DNA from: Gordius sp. MW1
Lineage: Eukaryota; Nematomorpha; Gordioida; Gordea; Gordiidae
DNA: 64,000 nt
NCBI GenBank assembly: GCA_964036665.1
Contig: OZ038529.1
Location: 21,028,060 to 21,092,059 of the forward strand
Direction of reading: 5' to 3'
Position 1 is the first letter of the stretch. The number at the start of each line of letters is the position of its first letter. Below, one piece after another: positions 13,762-27,200 of the stretch. Position numbers and translations under genes: made by a program. The notes below the pieces were generated by a model. That model was given only the letters and a program-made list of their open reading frames with translations. It did not search any database and was not told the DNA's origin.

Positions 13762-13970
13762 ATCAAACCTTATAAAGACACTAATTATAAAACACCTAAA
13801 AATACCTAAAAATTTCTATAAAAATTATGATATAAGCTTTTAAATTATGATATAAGCTTTTAATTTAGGTAGATCTGAAGGTATCAATTCATAATTAGGG
13901 TACTCTATAATAGGGTTAGAGTTGGTGTTTTTAGGTGTTTTATAATTAGTGTCTTTATAATGTTTGACCC
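13762..13970. mobile_element. Palindromic element with internal 20-bp duplication
   Basis: The ends mirror each other: CTTATAAAGACACTAATTATAAAACACCTAAA at the left and GGTGTTTTATAATTAGTGTCTTTATAATG at the right. Inside, AAATTATGATATAAGCTTTT occurs twice in tandem near 13823-13862. It is a MITE-like hairpin without an ORF. Confidence 0.65.
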
Positions 13971-14079
13971 CGATTCCTCGACCACACCATTGCTTTCAAC
14001 TTCCTGGGCCCTGGGGGGTGTTGTGGTAGTCAACACCTCACCCCGTCATCAGAGTTCTCACTTGCAGATGTCAATCAAA

Positions 14080-14205
14080 CATGGGTGTGGCCAGCATCGG
14101 ATTTAGAGGGGGGCAAAATGATCATTATTTGAAATTTTAGCCCTAATTTTTATAAATTTCAACAAATAATTGGATTTAGAGGGGGGGGGGCAGCCGCCCC
14201 TCCCA
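14080..14205. mobile_element. MITE family 2, worn copy
   Basis: Begins CATGGGTGTGGCCAGCATCGG and ends in a GGGGGGGGCAGCCGCCCCTCCC block. It shares with other copies the middle words GGGGCAAAATGATCA, TTGAAATTTTAG and AATTGGATTTAGAGG. The final GGCTACGCCCATG is missing. Confidence 0.6.
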
Positions 14206-14799
14206 AATTTTGAAATCCATCTGGAACATCTATTTAGATGGCTAGGAAAATGTTTTTTATAGTATCGCTATGCCTCAGAGACCAGAATATTCCGGTCGAG
14301 TCGCCATCTGTGGTAAAATTTCCGGGCGGCCCCGGGCGGGCACCTTAAATTCGGGCATACTGAGTTTTCTTTATTAGTGCATTAATTCGCTTTCCCTATA
14401 TTATCTATTTATATATACTATTTATAACTCGTAATTCTCATTCACGAATTTGGAAAGTATGACAAAAATATTAATAAAACTTTATAAATTATTATTTTGT
14501 TGGCGTAGCCGTGCGGACACCCTAGAAGGTTTCGGGAGTGCAACTTAGTTGTAAAATCGGGCCGGGTTCGGCCACAATTTTTTTAACAAATCTAACCTCT
14601 GCTATGCCTTCCCCTATATATCTTTTTTAATTAAGATGAATTTAAAATAAGGCAAATTATTGTTTTAAATAGATTTAAGCGTCATTTACAATTTGAGTTA
14701 TTTAATATGCGCTAATTCATATGATTTGGAGAATTTTTAAAATCGCTTCAATGGTTGAGATATATGATTTTATTGACCACTCCAATTCAGCAATTTAAA

Positions 14800-14942
14800 C
14801 ATGGGCCTAGCCAGCATTGGAATTAGAGGGGGCGATAATGATTTATGGAGGGGCAAAATGATTATTTTTTGAATTTGTAATAAATTCCAACAAAACTTTG
14901 GATTTGGAGGAGGGTAGCCCCCCCCCCCTGGCTACGCCCATG
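14800..14942. mobile_element. MITE family 2
   Basis: Inverted ends CATGGGCCTAGCCAGCATTGG and CTGGCTACGCCCATG. The middle has AATGATTTATGGAGGGGCAAAATG and a C-rich GTAGCCCCCCCCCC stretch. About 143 bp, non-coding. Confidence 0.75.
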
Positions 14943-15261
14943 AATTTAAAAGCTACTTAGATTAGATGTTCAAGACGGCGACCGTTTTTTGCAACAATTT
15001 AGATGCGTGAATCTATAGGGGGTTGAGCAAAGCTTTTAGTCTGCTATTTGCACTCTTAATCTAATTATACGCCCGTCTTCCTCCTAAATCATATCTAGAC
15101 TTGACAATGGGCCATACGAGCTTTCCATTTCACCCATTTGAAATCTCCAGGGATTTTATCGTTGGAAAGCCTTGCTCCCCTCTATCGTATTGTGCCAAAT
15201 GAAAACAATATTTCAGCCTTCCCTTAATTATTATTCATGTACGTTCCACAATTACTGTCCA

Positions 15262-15407
15262 CATGGGCATAGCCAAGGGAGGTAGGCAGGGGCGACTGCC
15301 CCCCTCTGAACCCAAAATTTGTTGAAATTTATTAAAATTATGGCTAATAGTTCAAAAAAAGATCATTCCCCTCCCTAAATCATTTTCCAATGCTGGCTAC
15401 GCCCTTG
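15262..15407. mobile_element. MITE family 2, opposite orientation
   Basis: Begins CATGGGCATAGCCAAGGGAGG, continues with GACTGCCCCCCTCTGAACCC, AAATTATGGCTAATAG and AAATCATTTTCCAATGCTGG, and ends CTACGCCC. The order is reversed relative to the copy at 14800. Confidence 0.75.
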
Positions 15408-16308
15408 ACTGTCTATCTCGTCCATCCCGTTACAGGGAAGGCCAGTTGTTTTTGAGGACAACAAAATTTTAATTATAGCATAGGAGAAGAATGGTAAATT
15501 TAGCCATGAATTTGTTAAAAACTCGTGAAATTTTTATATCTATCATCAAAATTGCCAAAATGTTTAATGTGCAAAAAGGCTACATACAAAGTTTTTTCAA
15601 ATTGACCGGGTAATAAAATTTCTATTATTTTTAAGTTTTCGTGGCAATTGAACTTCGATCGCATTCCATACTCTGCTTCCAGTCCTCTTAAATGTCACAA
15701 CATTTTAATGAATGGGAGGAAGGATGTGGCTATGGGACGGGGACGAGGCAGCACATTATATTTTTAGCCTATATGACCTCAACTCAATCTCCCTTCACTT
15801 CACACTCATAAACTTTTATCTGCCGAAGCCAAACACAACTCACAATAATTATATAATTTTGCGCACTTTTCAGTTTTTAGCAGCTGAGAGACACTCTAGC
15901 TAGTGAGCGTTTTTTTGAGTCCATTTACTATCACGATGTGAATTTAAAAAGTGATCGGAGAGAGTTGGAAAAGCTTGGTTTATCTATACGATTTTTTTAA
16001 TTTAAAAAATTGATTTTGTTTTCTTTTTTATTGATTTAATATGGATTATCTATGGTCCTGTGCTCCCAAGTGCGAAACAACGGTTCTTAAAGTAAGGCCA
16101 TATTTTTTGCTTATGGTGTACATTGTATACCATAAATGTTTACACTTAATAAAATCGCTCGCTCTTCCCTTAAATTATGAAAATGATTTTAATGCCATAT
16201 CGCCTTTTAAAGTATGGACGTTTCATATTAAGCCCGAGTTAAATAACTCTTTGTTTTATTTGTAAAAAATTTCAATTAAAAAGGCTTTGCCCATATGGGG
16301 TTTAGCCT
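15408..16308. other. Non-coding AT-rich spacer
   Basis: Two open frames near 15712 and 16041 look random: no conserved motif and no good splice context. Nothing else seen. Confidence 0.4.
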
Positions 16309-16951
16309 AGAGGCCTGCACGGGTCACCCGAACCCGAAAACGCTTTCGGGTTCGGGTTGAAAATTTTAGGCCTTCGGGTCGGCTTGGATTTATAGAGTCG
16401 GGTCAAAGGATATAAATCTTACATTACAAAATGAACGAAACGTATTTGTTAAATTAATGCTATTATCTATAATTTTTGTAAAACAATATGGAATTGTATT
16501 AATTATAATCATTCATTCATATAATCAATTTCCTTTTCTGTTTTTTTTTAATTCGTTTAATTTGGAGGCAAATTTAAATTTAAAGCTGAATCCCGATAGG
16601 TAAAATATTAACAAATGATTATTTATTATTGTTTATAGTCTATAATAGTCAGCGAGAGTTCCTTTTCCACTGCTGGGAGAATTATAGAAGAGAGAATGGC
16701 TAATTTACGCCCCGAAATTGTAGACGCCACAATATTTATACATAATTATAGTAAATCAATTTAATAAATTTATTAATCAAATTTTGTATGATCATTTCTG
16801 TCGAATAAATTTTTTATCCTTAAATTTTTCTACTTGGTCGGGTCCGGGTTTAAAATTTGAAAACGTTTTCGGGTCGGGTCGGGTTTTTGAAAATTTAAAA
16901 ACGCTTTCGGGTCGGGTTCGGGTTGAAAAAAGTGACTTTGCATGCCTCTTT
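16309..16951. mobile_element. MITE family 3, GC-rich-ended hAT-like element
   Basis: Left end AGAGGCCTGCACGGGTCACC, right end GACTTTGCATGCCTCT. Both ends carry GGGTCGGGTTCGGG repeats and the centre is AT-rich. A near 8-bp target duplication (TTTAGCCT before, TTTAGCCC overlapping the right end) fits hAT-type insertion. No transposase ORF. Confidence 0.65.
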
Positions 16952-17889
16952 AGCCCCAGAATTTGTATAATAGAGAAGGGGCAGGGCGTTGCTCCTCTTG
17001 TATTTTTTCCCTAGCTACAACCATAAATACTTACATTTGTTATCTGTCCGATACCATATAGCAATTCATATTGGCCGATCAATAAATTTATTTTGAAACT
17101 TTAATAATGCACTCAATGCTCATCCTTAAAGAAGACTAAGAAAGGGATAATGCCTTTTAATCATTTTATAAATATTTTTGTTCTTGTATGCTTTGTCATT
17201 ATATATTTAATACTTTTATAATAAAAAAAATCAAAAGTAATACATAGGTCATGTAAGCAGCAATTGTTCATTTGATTTTCGCGAGATTTAATTTAGATAT
17301 TACACTATGTAAGAAGATCATTTCCTTCCAGTATGTTTTAGTTGTAGTAAGTAGGTAATGATTTCGAAATTTCAACAAGCAACCAACCACCCTTTCATTG
17401 TGCACGCTTTTCTACCTATCAATTTTACCAATTTTACTGCATTAAAGTTTTAATATCGTGTATACGTTACACGAGGAGTGTGGTTTGTGGTGTGTATAAA
17501 GTAGTTTAATTATTATGCCGCACGCTCAACTCGGAAGAAGCTAATGAAAGGGGAGGACGGGCAGGCAGGATCTCGTCTTTACTCATTTTTTATTACACGC
17601 ATATACACCTGGTGTTGTTTGTGTAAATCAATTTCAAAACTTATATTTCTTCTTAATTCCGCAAATGATCAGAATCTATCAATACACAGCTCCCCCGAAG
17701 CTCAAGCTGGGCCTAGCTGTTTGTTCCTCTATAAAGGCCACGATAGTTATTATTACGGTGGTATGTATTATAAGATGCAGGAGTTGAATTTCGATCTGGT
17801 TAATGCGTCTTTCAAAAGCGTGTCCACTGGGAGTGATGGAGAGTTTCGCACTTTTTTGAATGTTAGATTTAAAGTTTTTGGTTAAAACC

Positions 17890-18038
17890 ACGGGCGTAGC
17901 CGGGGGGGGGGGCAAGGAGTCTAAATTCAAAAATTTGTTGAAATTTATTAAAATTATAACTAAAATTTCAAAAAATGATCACACGGCTCCTCCCTATATC
18001 ATTTGCCCCCCTCTAGTTCCAATGCTGTTTATGTCCAT
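17890..18038. mobile_element. MITE family 2
   Basis: Begins ACGGGCGTAGCCGGGGGGGG, contains TTGTTGAAATTTATTAAAATT and ATCATTTGCCCCCCTCTAGT, and ends in a worn AATGCTG. Short coding-looking frames across it are by-products of the repeat. It lies 170 bp before the proposed first exon of the RhoGAP gene. Confidence 0.7.
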
Positions 18039-18206
18039 TGTTAGACCTATTGTGTAGGCTTCTCTTTTTTGGTTTTATTAATCGCTAAAATTCTTTGGTA
18101 ATGTTGTTTTTCTCCAGAAAATATCGTTGAAATGTTTTTTATTACGATTTAAATTTAAATATTTGAATCTTCTTTAGTAACAAATGATGTAGGTAAATTT
18201 GTTAGC

Positions 18207-21200
18207 ATGGCAGCGGAGGAATATGATATATTTGATTTAAACAGCGATGTTTTAATGATCAAAAATGTAATTGGGTCGCCGGGTCAGGGTTATAATATTG
18301 AATGTTACTGATGATGGTAAACGGTTTTTTTCATTAACCCGGTGTAAAATCCCATGTGAATTATACCAATTATTTGCCAAAATTCTAACTTGATATTTTT
18401 ATCACAAGTATTGACAAATTAGGTTTTACCATAATTAAAATTTAAAAGTAAAAGATAAAATTGTTTACTTGATATCATATTTTGTGTTGGGGGTAGTCAA
18501 AGTTGTATGGGATGGTGTAATGTAGTGTAATATGTTTGTTTTTTTAGTCTCACTCAACTTAAATCAAGCTCAGTTAGTTATGAATTAAAAAATAATTTTC
18601 AATAGCCTTTGCGAACACCCATTTTATCATATTAATTGCTAAGCACTAGATGGGCTCGCGTTTGGTTGTCCGTCCTGTCCAACTTGTAATTTTTGAATAT
18701 TTTTAATAGCTGTGGATCTATAATTCTGTAAAATACTTTTATTTTGCCTTAGCAAATACATTAGCTAATGACCGTTGATTGGATTCACTTTTTCGACCTC
18801 GCATGAGCCCACATTCTATTATTTTTTTGTGCCCGACTGATTACCTTAATTAATAAATTCTTTGGGCAACTTGTCTAGTCCTATAAATATGTTTCTAAAG
18901 ACGCTTTTTTTGAAGGCAAAGTTATTTGTACAATTTTATGATAAATTATATTTCAATTTATCAATTAACATCCAATATATAAAACGAGGTTCCTAATTAA
19001 TCTAACATAATCCTTAGGTGAGGTAAGGTTCAAATAAAAACCTGGGATGGTGATGAACAAAAAATTTAATTCAGCCCAGCCCACGAGCACGAGCTCAGGT
19101 GGCGGTTGTAGTGGTAGTGGGACATTTTACGATTCCATCCCCCGAAGTCGATATGTGGATTCCAATTTTAAAGGTTATTATTTGCTTATTATAATTCATA
19201 TTAAATTCTAGGGATACATGAATTTACGTGTTTTTTTGCAAATTACTATGATAATTTGCCCTGGGCTAGGGTAATAACTAGCGTTGTAAAAACGGCTGGG
19301 TTTTGTTTGGTCGACCTTTATTTTCATCGACTTTTGACCAACTGTTTTTTGGTCTGTTTTTCTTAGTCGCCATGCTAATTTATAATCACCAGCGTTGAAC
19401 TTTTGAATAAATTATGCTTAATGTCAGCTTTATCAACAATGAACTTTTTTGTTATTGATTTGTGGTAAACTTTTCCTTTGAGTTGGTTCCCCTTTCCCCA
19501 AATTTTTACATTATGAATTAGCGATGGGCCGTCGCGTTGTTTTACTTTTATCGAATCGGGGTCAAAGTAGCGGAAAGATGAAAAAGTAGCAGAAAAATAT
19601 TTTTTTAGATTGTCAATATACTAGAATTAAATCTTAAATGGGGAGGGAAATTGATGTGCATATAACCCTAACCTAAAACGCCAACCTAAAACACTAACCC
19701 TAACCCTCCTGACCAATCTTGATCTTGATCAGTTATGACCAATTTGGCTGCTGTTTTTCTGCTACTTTGACCGGGTGCCACTTTTATCCATAACATCATA
19801 AGTGTTTATTTGATTTCCAAATGGAAAAATATGGATTGAAAGCTTTTACTAACTTTGTCATTAAGTGGTATGAGAATCTAATGTAGTATTTCTTTACTTT
19901 TTTCCGGTCCTCCAAGACATGCAGTTGCCGTGCAGGGGATCTCAAAGCGAATTTTTCATGACGATGCCCTTTTCCCCGACTTACTCCCAAACGGGCCAAA
20001 ACACAATTTTTCCCAAATTGCAGGATTGCGCCCATTTCCATTACGATTACGTCGAGATCGGATCTATACACGTAAAATCGATCAATAGCTAATAATCAAT
20101 TAATTATTTAGGAAGATTATAATTTTTAATTATGAAATTGCATCATTTTTTATTGTGGGGAACGATGCTTCCTTATGGTGTTTAAAAAAATAATTTTGGT
20201 TTATCAGCCAATTACACAAACTTATATATTTTTTTTATCCTAGGCGAGGGCATTTATTAATATCTAACGTGAGGTTGTGTGCGGTATATTGAAATCGCTT
20301 TTAAAAGTATTCACTAGTCATGACTTATGCGTAATATCTAATTTTATGCAGAAACAATAGATTGTGCATACATTTTATACGGTGCCCTATCAACTCCCCG
20401 AATACCATCTCGCCGAATTTAATGTCCCCCGGTTAAAAAAGGTCCCCTAATTTAAACCCCCATTCAACCAATCACAAAATGGGGGACCTTTTTTTTTAAC
20501 CGGGGGACATTAAATTCGGCGAGATGGTTTTCGGCAAGTTGACGGGACACCAATTTATACCATAACCCTCATTACGTTTGCTTAAAACCTCTGCAAAAAA
20601 GTCAATAAAACCTGTTACGTACGCTTTGTTCGCAAGGTGTTAATCTATTGAAAAAATGAGCAGTTTTGATTAATGAAAAACGGTCTAGGCCAATATAACG
20701 ATCAAGGGCCCATATATTTGAGTGTTTTATTTTGATTCTATAATATTGATCTAATATTTTCCTTTTTTTTCGGGCAAAATAATAAAATCGAGGTTTGTGT
20801 TAACCCAAAAATTCAGTCGCATAAAACAATTTTTGAGGCAAAAACTTTAGTCAAATTGCGCATTATAATAACTTAAAACTTAACCGTAATATTATACACC
20901 CTAAATTGGTTGGGGATGATTTAAGGCAGATTTTATGTAAAATAGTTATATAAACTTTGGCCAGCATTAAGATCCATGTAACACTGCGTAGCTTAGGTGG
21001 GGTCTTGAGCACCCCAAACCTATTAAAAATACTTTACAATGTAAGTTAGTGATTGTTATGATTTCATTATTTCAGTAGTAGTTTAATAAAATTTATCCTA
21101 AAATATCCCTTCAAAAGTTGGCTTGTTATGCCCTAAAAAGTTTTTAAGATGGAGAAAAACAATCAATCGTAAAATTTAGTTTTTAATCTTTTTTGGATTC

Positions 21201-24200
21201 CTGGCATCTTTTAAAGCAGAAACGTGAAGACATATTACTTATATACCGCTGCTCCTTTAATATTATTTTAATAAAATGAGAGTATTTTAAAACCAAATAT
21301 ATATTAATTAACTATCTTTTATCTAAAAAAAGTTACAAAAATTTTTAAAATATTTTTTGTGTTAAACTTTACAGTTTAGCCTCTTCCGAAATACCCCGAA
21401 CCCACCTCAATCGGTGCATGAAGATCCCTTAGGAATGCGATTATTCGATATTTTGGTTGTTTGCGGAGGCAAATCTTGGGTTCTGCACCGAAATTTGGCC
21501 CATTTCTTTCAACTGGACCAACACTTGCACACTTGCATATTCGACAGGTACGATCAATGGCTTAAATTAGTTTTTAATAAACAAAACTATAGTTAGAAAT
21601 TAATGAAAAACGTAGCAAAAATTTTACATTTTAACCAGGGTTAATTAATGAAAATCGTTGAAAACTTTTAAGCTTTTACCGCCCGGTTTTAAGCTCGACT
21701 CATTACTCACCCGGCCGAATTGGACTTAATTTCAAACGTTGTATAGTAACTTACTTTTTACGGCTACGAATGAAATAGTTTAAGGCGGTTAAAGAATGTT
21801 CATTTTAGTAACTAATCAAAACCCATTTCTTAATGAATGTTAATTTTTGAGTGATTTATAACCAACTTTTACCTCCGTTCGACTCATTTATTATCATTTT
21901 TTTTAGTTCGATTACTGTTTTTGTACTAAACAAGCTGTATGCGATCATGATTTAAATTTTTTTTAATTCCCGTCGAAGTATTTCGTAAAACTAGGTTGGA
22001 AAGTGCCCTCTTCAATCGCAAAATCGATTTAGACACCTATCTCCTAACAAATTGAAACTTGCGTTTTCAAATTTAGTGATCGCATATTTCCCGATATTCT
22101 CTCCCGCTTTTAATTGAGACGTTTTTTATGTGTAGTGAAACGAAGGGAGAATTCGTAATTTTAGTCGGTAATATCGTCAAAAGGGGGTCATCAACATCAC
22201 TTGTATGAAAATGTGGGTCATCAGGCTCCCCCTTTATGTACCTCCTCTTTTGTTTTCTCTTTTAAGCCATATTTGTGCCTCTGGATTCCTCCCCGCCATC
22301 TTGAAATTATCACCCATTGTGTGTGTGTGTTTAGGTGAAAGCCTTTTTTCACCTCCCCCGCTCCCGTCTTCACAATCAAATTGCCTAGTCGTACTGTTAA
22401 GCCAGTGTGGTAACGTCTTGCAATTTATTAATTCGGTTTATTTACAGTTTGTGAAGGGCTCACGTTTGTTCAGTGGTGAGTTTTGCACGGGTTACCCATG
22501 CATGGGCGTAGCCGGGGGGAGGGCAGGAAAGGGCGGCTGCCCCCCTCCAAATCCAAAAAATTATTAAAATTATGGCTCAAATATCCCCACAAATGATCAT
22601 TTTCCCTTTCCTTAAATCAAATTCCAATGCTGGCTACGCCCATGGACCCATGGCTTGGCTGGGTTTTGATAGAGAAGTGAATACTAGGTTTAATTTTCAA
22701 TCACTGAAATTTCTTTCGACCCGAAAAAGGGATTATGAATCTATAGTTATGCGAGCTAACCTTATTTTGGGGGCACCAGTTTGCAATATTTAAGCCGTTA
22801 CTTTTAAATTTTGAAAAAATTGAAGTCCGATCCGTTGTTTTGCAAAATTTTGACCTAGTGAGGCCAGAATGTGTTAATATCCAACTTTTGAATTTATTTT
22901 ATCTCATATTATAAATAATTATTTTAAGGTAAAAGACTTATTAACCCCAACTTTATTGGAAAATTTTTGAAATTTTCAAATTGTTTACATTCGAATCCAT
23001 GTAGAAGGTACAGCGGATTGTCGGAGATTCAAAGGATTATGGGCACCAACGAGCGGGACTGCGACGACAAGCTTACCAATTTTTTGGCTTCCTACCTGCA
23101 ACGCCTTTCTAACATTGCTGCCGACAATATCATAAACTGCGCTCCCGTCCTAAACTGGTTCGAGGTACTTCGCCTTTGGAAATTTACATTTTACGCTGTA
23201 AAAACGTTAAAAAATAGTCGCTTTTAGCAGTTTTTGGCTTCTTCTTTTTACCTAATATGACTCAAATGAATATTGGTTAAATAAGTTAGATCTAATTGCG
23301 GTAATAAGTAAAATTATTTATTTAAGCAAAGTTTTTTTGAATAAGATTACCAGCTGGTTAGTTTGATAACATTGATGTTTTTTAGAAGGGTTTGCTATAT
23401 TTAAAGTGATAGTTACTGATTTCACATTAGTATTCCGATCATTTTTGAAGTAGTGCCTTAATTTATATGCTAATGTCGCATTACTGATTCAGTCAGATAG
23501 CAGAGATGTTGGCTGCCTTCGACATCTTTTATTTATGATTTAAACGCATATTTTTAGGAAAAGGATTACATTATATTTATATATTTCTAGACAGTCACAA
23601 ACACTACCTCCAAAATTATGGAACATTTTGTGCCTATTTTTTACATGTTTCTAAACGATATGAAATATTACCTAAAAATCTTTAATTCATTTAAGTTACA
23701 ATTTTTTTATATATAAAAAATCATTTTTAACTAGTAATATGAAAAATTAATAAGATTTTTTGCTTTAAACCGATTTCTAATTAGTTTTTTCTTGAAATTT
23801 TAAAAGATGGACAATAAAGGACACCACTTAGTAGCGCTCAGCGAATGTTCGGACCTCAATACCCCCGCAATTACCGCAGCCTTCGCCGTAAAAAGATACG
23901 CCGCCAAATCGTCGCAAGAACTTTCCTTCGAAGTGCGATCTTAGCTTATTTACACATGAGCCCATTATATTTTTACTTTGTAGCTTTTGCCTTGTTAAAC
24001 TGCCATTCGTCCATAACAGCTGGTAAAGGGTGATAATAAAGAATTTTCTTTAATATTTTATCCTCCTTGTGACAAGAGCCATCCAGATCTCTAGGATCCG
24101 AAAGAATAATTATTAAAATTCAATAAACTAACCTAAAATTTATAAGGCAAGAGCCTATCTGAAACAAATGTGGGACCGGGCTTGATTTTGGGTCGGGCTC

Positions 24201-27200
24201 GAATTAAAAGTGAAAATATTAGGCCGGGCTCTGGCTAAAGAAATATTTCGAGGATTAACTTGTGACGCATGATAGCTCTACACGGGTTCAAATCTAAAAT
24301 AAAAGTTAATATAGAGTTTTTTCAATCTAAAGATGCTCGATTAGAAATTTAATTTTTTAATTAATCCTAAAACTCAATTTTTAATGTATTTAGTTTTGTG
24401 TCGACAATTGAAAATGTACGATAAAATAATCTGTTTCACTTTAGGTCGGCGATATTATCTCGATTATAGATATGGGCTCACCCTTCGTAATCAATCCCCA
24501 ATCCGATCAAAATTTCCCCCCTAAATCATGGTGGAAGGGGAAAAGAGGATTCAACGTAAGCACATCTCCCTTACAACGACAAATAAATGTCGATCGCCTT
24601 TATACTGAATGCTTCAAATTGAATTTTTTTATAATTTGTATTTGATTTAAATTTTGTACCCTTTTTTTCAATTATCAAGATATTTTTATAATTCTAGTTT
24701 AGTTTAAGTTTTTGAACGTCAGATCTCAATTGACACGATGTTTGACTTAAATTTTTGACCTTTGATTCCAAATATCAAGATTTTTTTATAATTCTAGTTT
24801 AATTTAAGTTTTTAAACGTTAGATCTCCATTGACACGATCGTTAGATTATCGATCATCGCCGATTTTAATGGGATGTCACTTACACCTCTGACACGTTAA
24901 ACTTAAGCTATAAATTGAGTTTTAAGCTAGTAAAGCTTACAATAAATGCTTTAATTATTTAAATTATGCTTAAAGAGTATAAAACCGATTGCTATAGGTC
25001 GGTTATTTTCCCAGCCAACACGTGGAGCTTTTGAACGAGAATTGCTTGGGATCCGAACAGGCTACGATTCAGAGGCGTTCAAATGCCTCCGAAATCTCGC
25101 ACCCTAGATGTTCGTCCCTTCTAGAACGTTCCACCACTAGTTTGGGTAAGTCTTTTTTAATGGATTTCTCTCCCCTTTATTTATTAATCAAATTTATTAA
25201 ACAAAAATTTTACCTATCAATTTGCAAGTTATTTACGTTTGAACAACGCTAAAATCGCTTTATTAACAACTTTGACAGCAAATATTTCTAAACCAATAGG
25301 TTGATAGCCTTGGTGCTTTAAAGGCTTTAATTTGCAATATTTGAGAATTTGTGATAAATGTTGTTAATAGCTGATTATGTATGCACTTGCATATTGATTA
25401 AAATTGGAAATTAGCCATCAACATAAATATTTTGATTTTTTTAAGCCAGAAATTTTACTTATATTGAAAATTAAATTTATGTGTTTTTTCTATAGCCTTT
25501 ACATCTAATTTACGTTTTGTTTGAGCGTTTGGTTCCAAAAATCTAAAATTTTATTATGATCGTGATAGGAATTTTGCCGACTAACTTGAAATGGATAAAT
25601 TTTCTCCAAACATTTTTCAACTCTCGCCCCTCCAAACGCAAACTCAGGGCTCGGGGCATTTACAAAGAACGAGTTTTTGGCTGCGATTTGGGAGAATACC
25701 TCTCCAACATTAATCAACAAGGTAGTTTGCCTTAAAATTTGTTATTAAATGATGCTACGCAATTTATGAGCTCACTTTCGGTGTAAAATGTCCCGATGTG
25801 TCCTATCCTTTGTCCTATCCAACTTGTGTTTATAATGGAAAACTACGAGATTGGATTTTTAGTCTCTGAAGAATAAATAAATAAATAAATAATAACCGAT
25901 TTTTGACTTTAATTTTCTGATCTCGGCCCGAGGCCAAATCCCTTTTTTATTTTTGGGAATCATTAATTAGTTTAGGAGTTAGAAAAATTCATGACATCGT
26001 GCTAGGTGCAATATTTTTATTATATTAAAAGTGACTAATTTTTGTAATTAAGTTACTTTTCAGTTCTGTGCTCTTAAAATAAATGATAGTGCTAAGAACA
26101 TGAATTACGAAGTCGAAGCTGTTTCTAATGATATAGGAGGAATAATTGCCTCTTTTGATTTTTCTACATAACATATTTTTGTAATGTAATTTTTTTATTT
26201 TCATCACTTTGACAAGCCCTATATTAGGTCAAAATAATTTTTTTTTATTACGCCCTTCTTTACTTAAGATTTATAATTTTTATTAAATATGTTTATTAAA
26301 ATAGTAATTAATAAGAAATCAAATTATTACAAAAGTCATTGTCGTTTAGATATTAATGATAGTAGCTGTCTTATAGTTTGAAGATCCATATAAATTTTTA
26401 TAACACTTTGGCTAATCACCGCCTTTTTGTCTGAAACGTTCTCATAAAACCTCAAATGTACTTTAGAATTCGTTAGTTAAAAGTTAACATTATTTCATTA
26501 TTAAATGGATTAAAAATTTCAAAACGAAACCAAAACCTTTTTGCCAATTGTATTTTGTTTAAATTTTACATCAAAAGCTAGGAAATAAAACGATTAATTT
26601 TTATCGTTGGATAAGAAGCAGTATAATTTAGTTTTTGCTTTTCATGAGTTTTCGCCAAATCTTAAGACGATGGCTAATCTAATCAGACGTCATCTCAAAT
26701 AAATTTATTCGTATTGTTATTAATTTATCTTAGCATCAATTTTAACATTATTTTTTGCATTTTTATTTAATGAAAAGTTCCACCCATGCTATCCTTGTGT
26801 TGCGAATGGATCGAAAAATATGGCATAGTGGATGGTATATACCGCTTGTCTGGCATATCCTCGAGCATCCAGAAAATCAGGTAGGCTTTAGAAAAATATC
26901 TTCGAGAGTTGATCACACTTTTTACATTTTTCCAGTGATTTTTTTGCGCTCTGTTTTTACTTCAGTTTCATGTTATACATTGATAAAATCGAATCTCTGA
27001 ATCCATAATTGTATAACATTATTTGGCATCAAGGTTTTTATATGAATCTCTTTGTTTAACCCGTATTTAGTTATTTGTAACCTCGCTAAATATCGCTAGT
27101 TGCCACAATCTTAAATTTTGCAAATTATTAAATTTTATTAAAATAAAAAATTTTTAAAGGGCATTTTTATGAATAGTTTAACTTAGGTTTTGGATTGAGT

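Larger units (their letters stand above)
19917..23164 (+). other. ARHGAP32: PX-like region of the RhoGAP gene (exons 2-4)
   Basis: Exon 2 carries FPKLQDCAHFHYDYVEIGSI, nearly the human motif. Exon 3 gives GKSWVLHRNLAHFFQLDQHL and ends CIFDR. Exon 4 starts RYSGLSEIQ and holds YLQRLSNIAADNIINCAPVL. This is the phosphoinositide-binding-type fold of ARHGAP32/33. Several usual basic lipid-contact residues are not obvious, so lipid binding is uncertain. Confidence 0.8.

Noticed and set aside
13128-13843. Several overlapping small frames on both strands
   Set aside because: They sit on the palindromes at 13282-13513 and 13762-13970, where both strands stay open by symmetry.
17544-17885. 113-residue plus-strand frame
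   Set aside because: No motif, no conserved splice context, and it runs up to a MITE. Looks random.
22205-22793. Two adjacent frames of 120 and 73 residues
   Set aside because: They run into the MITE at 22501-22644 and translate repeat sequence and simple stretches.
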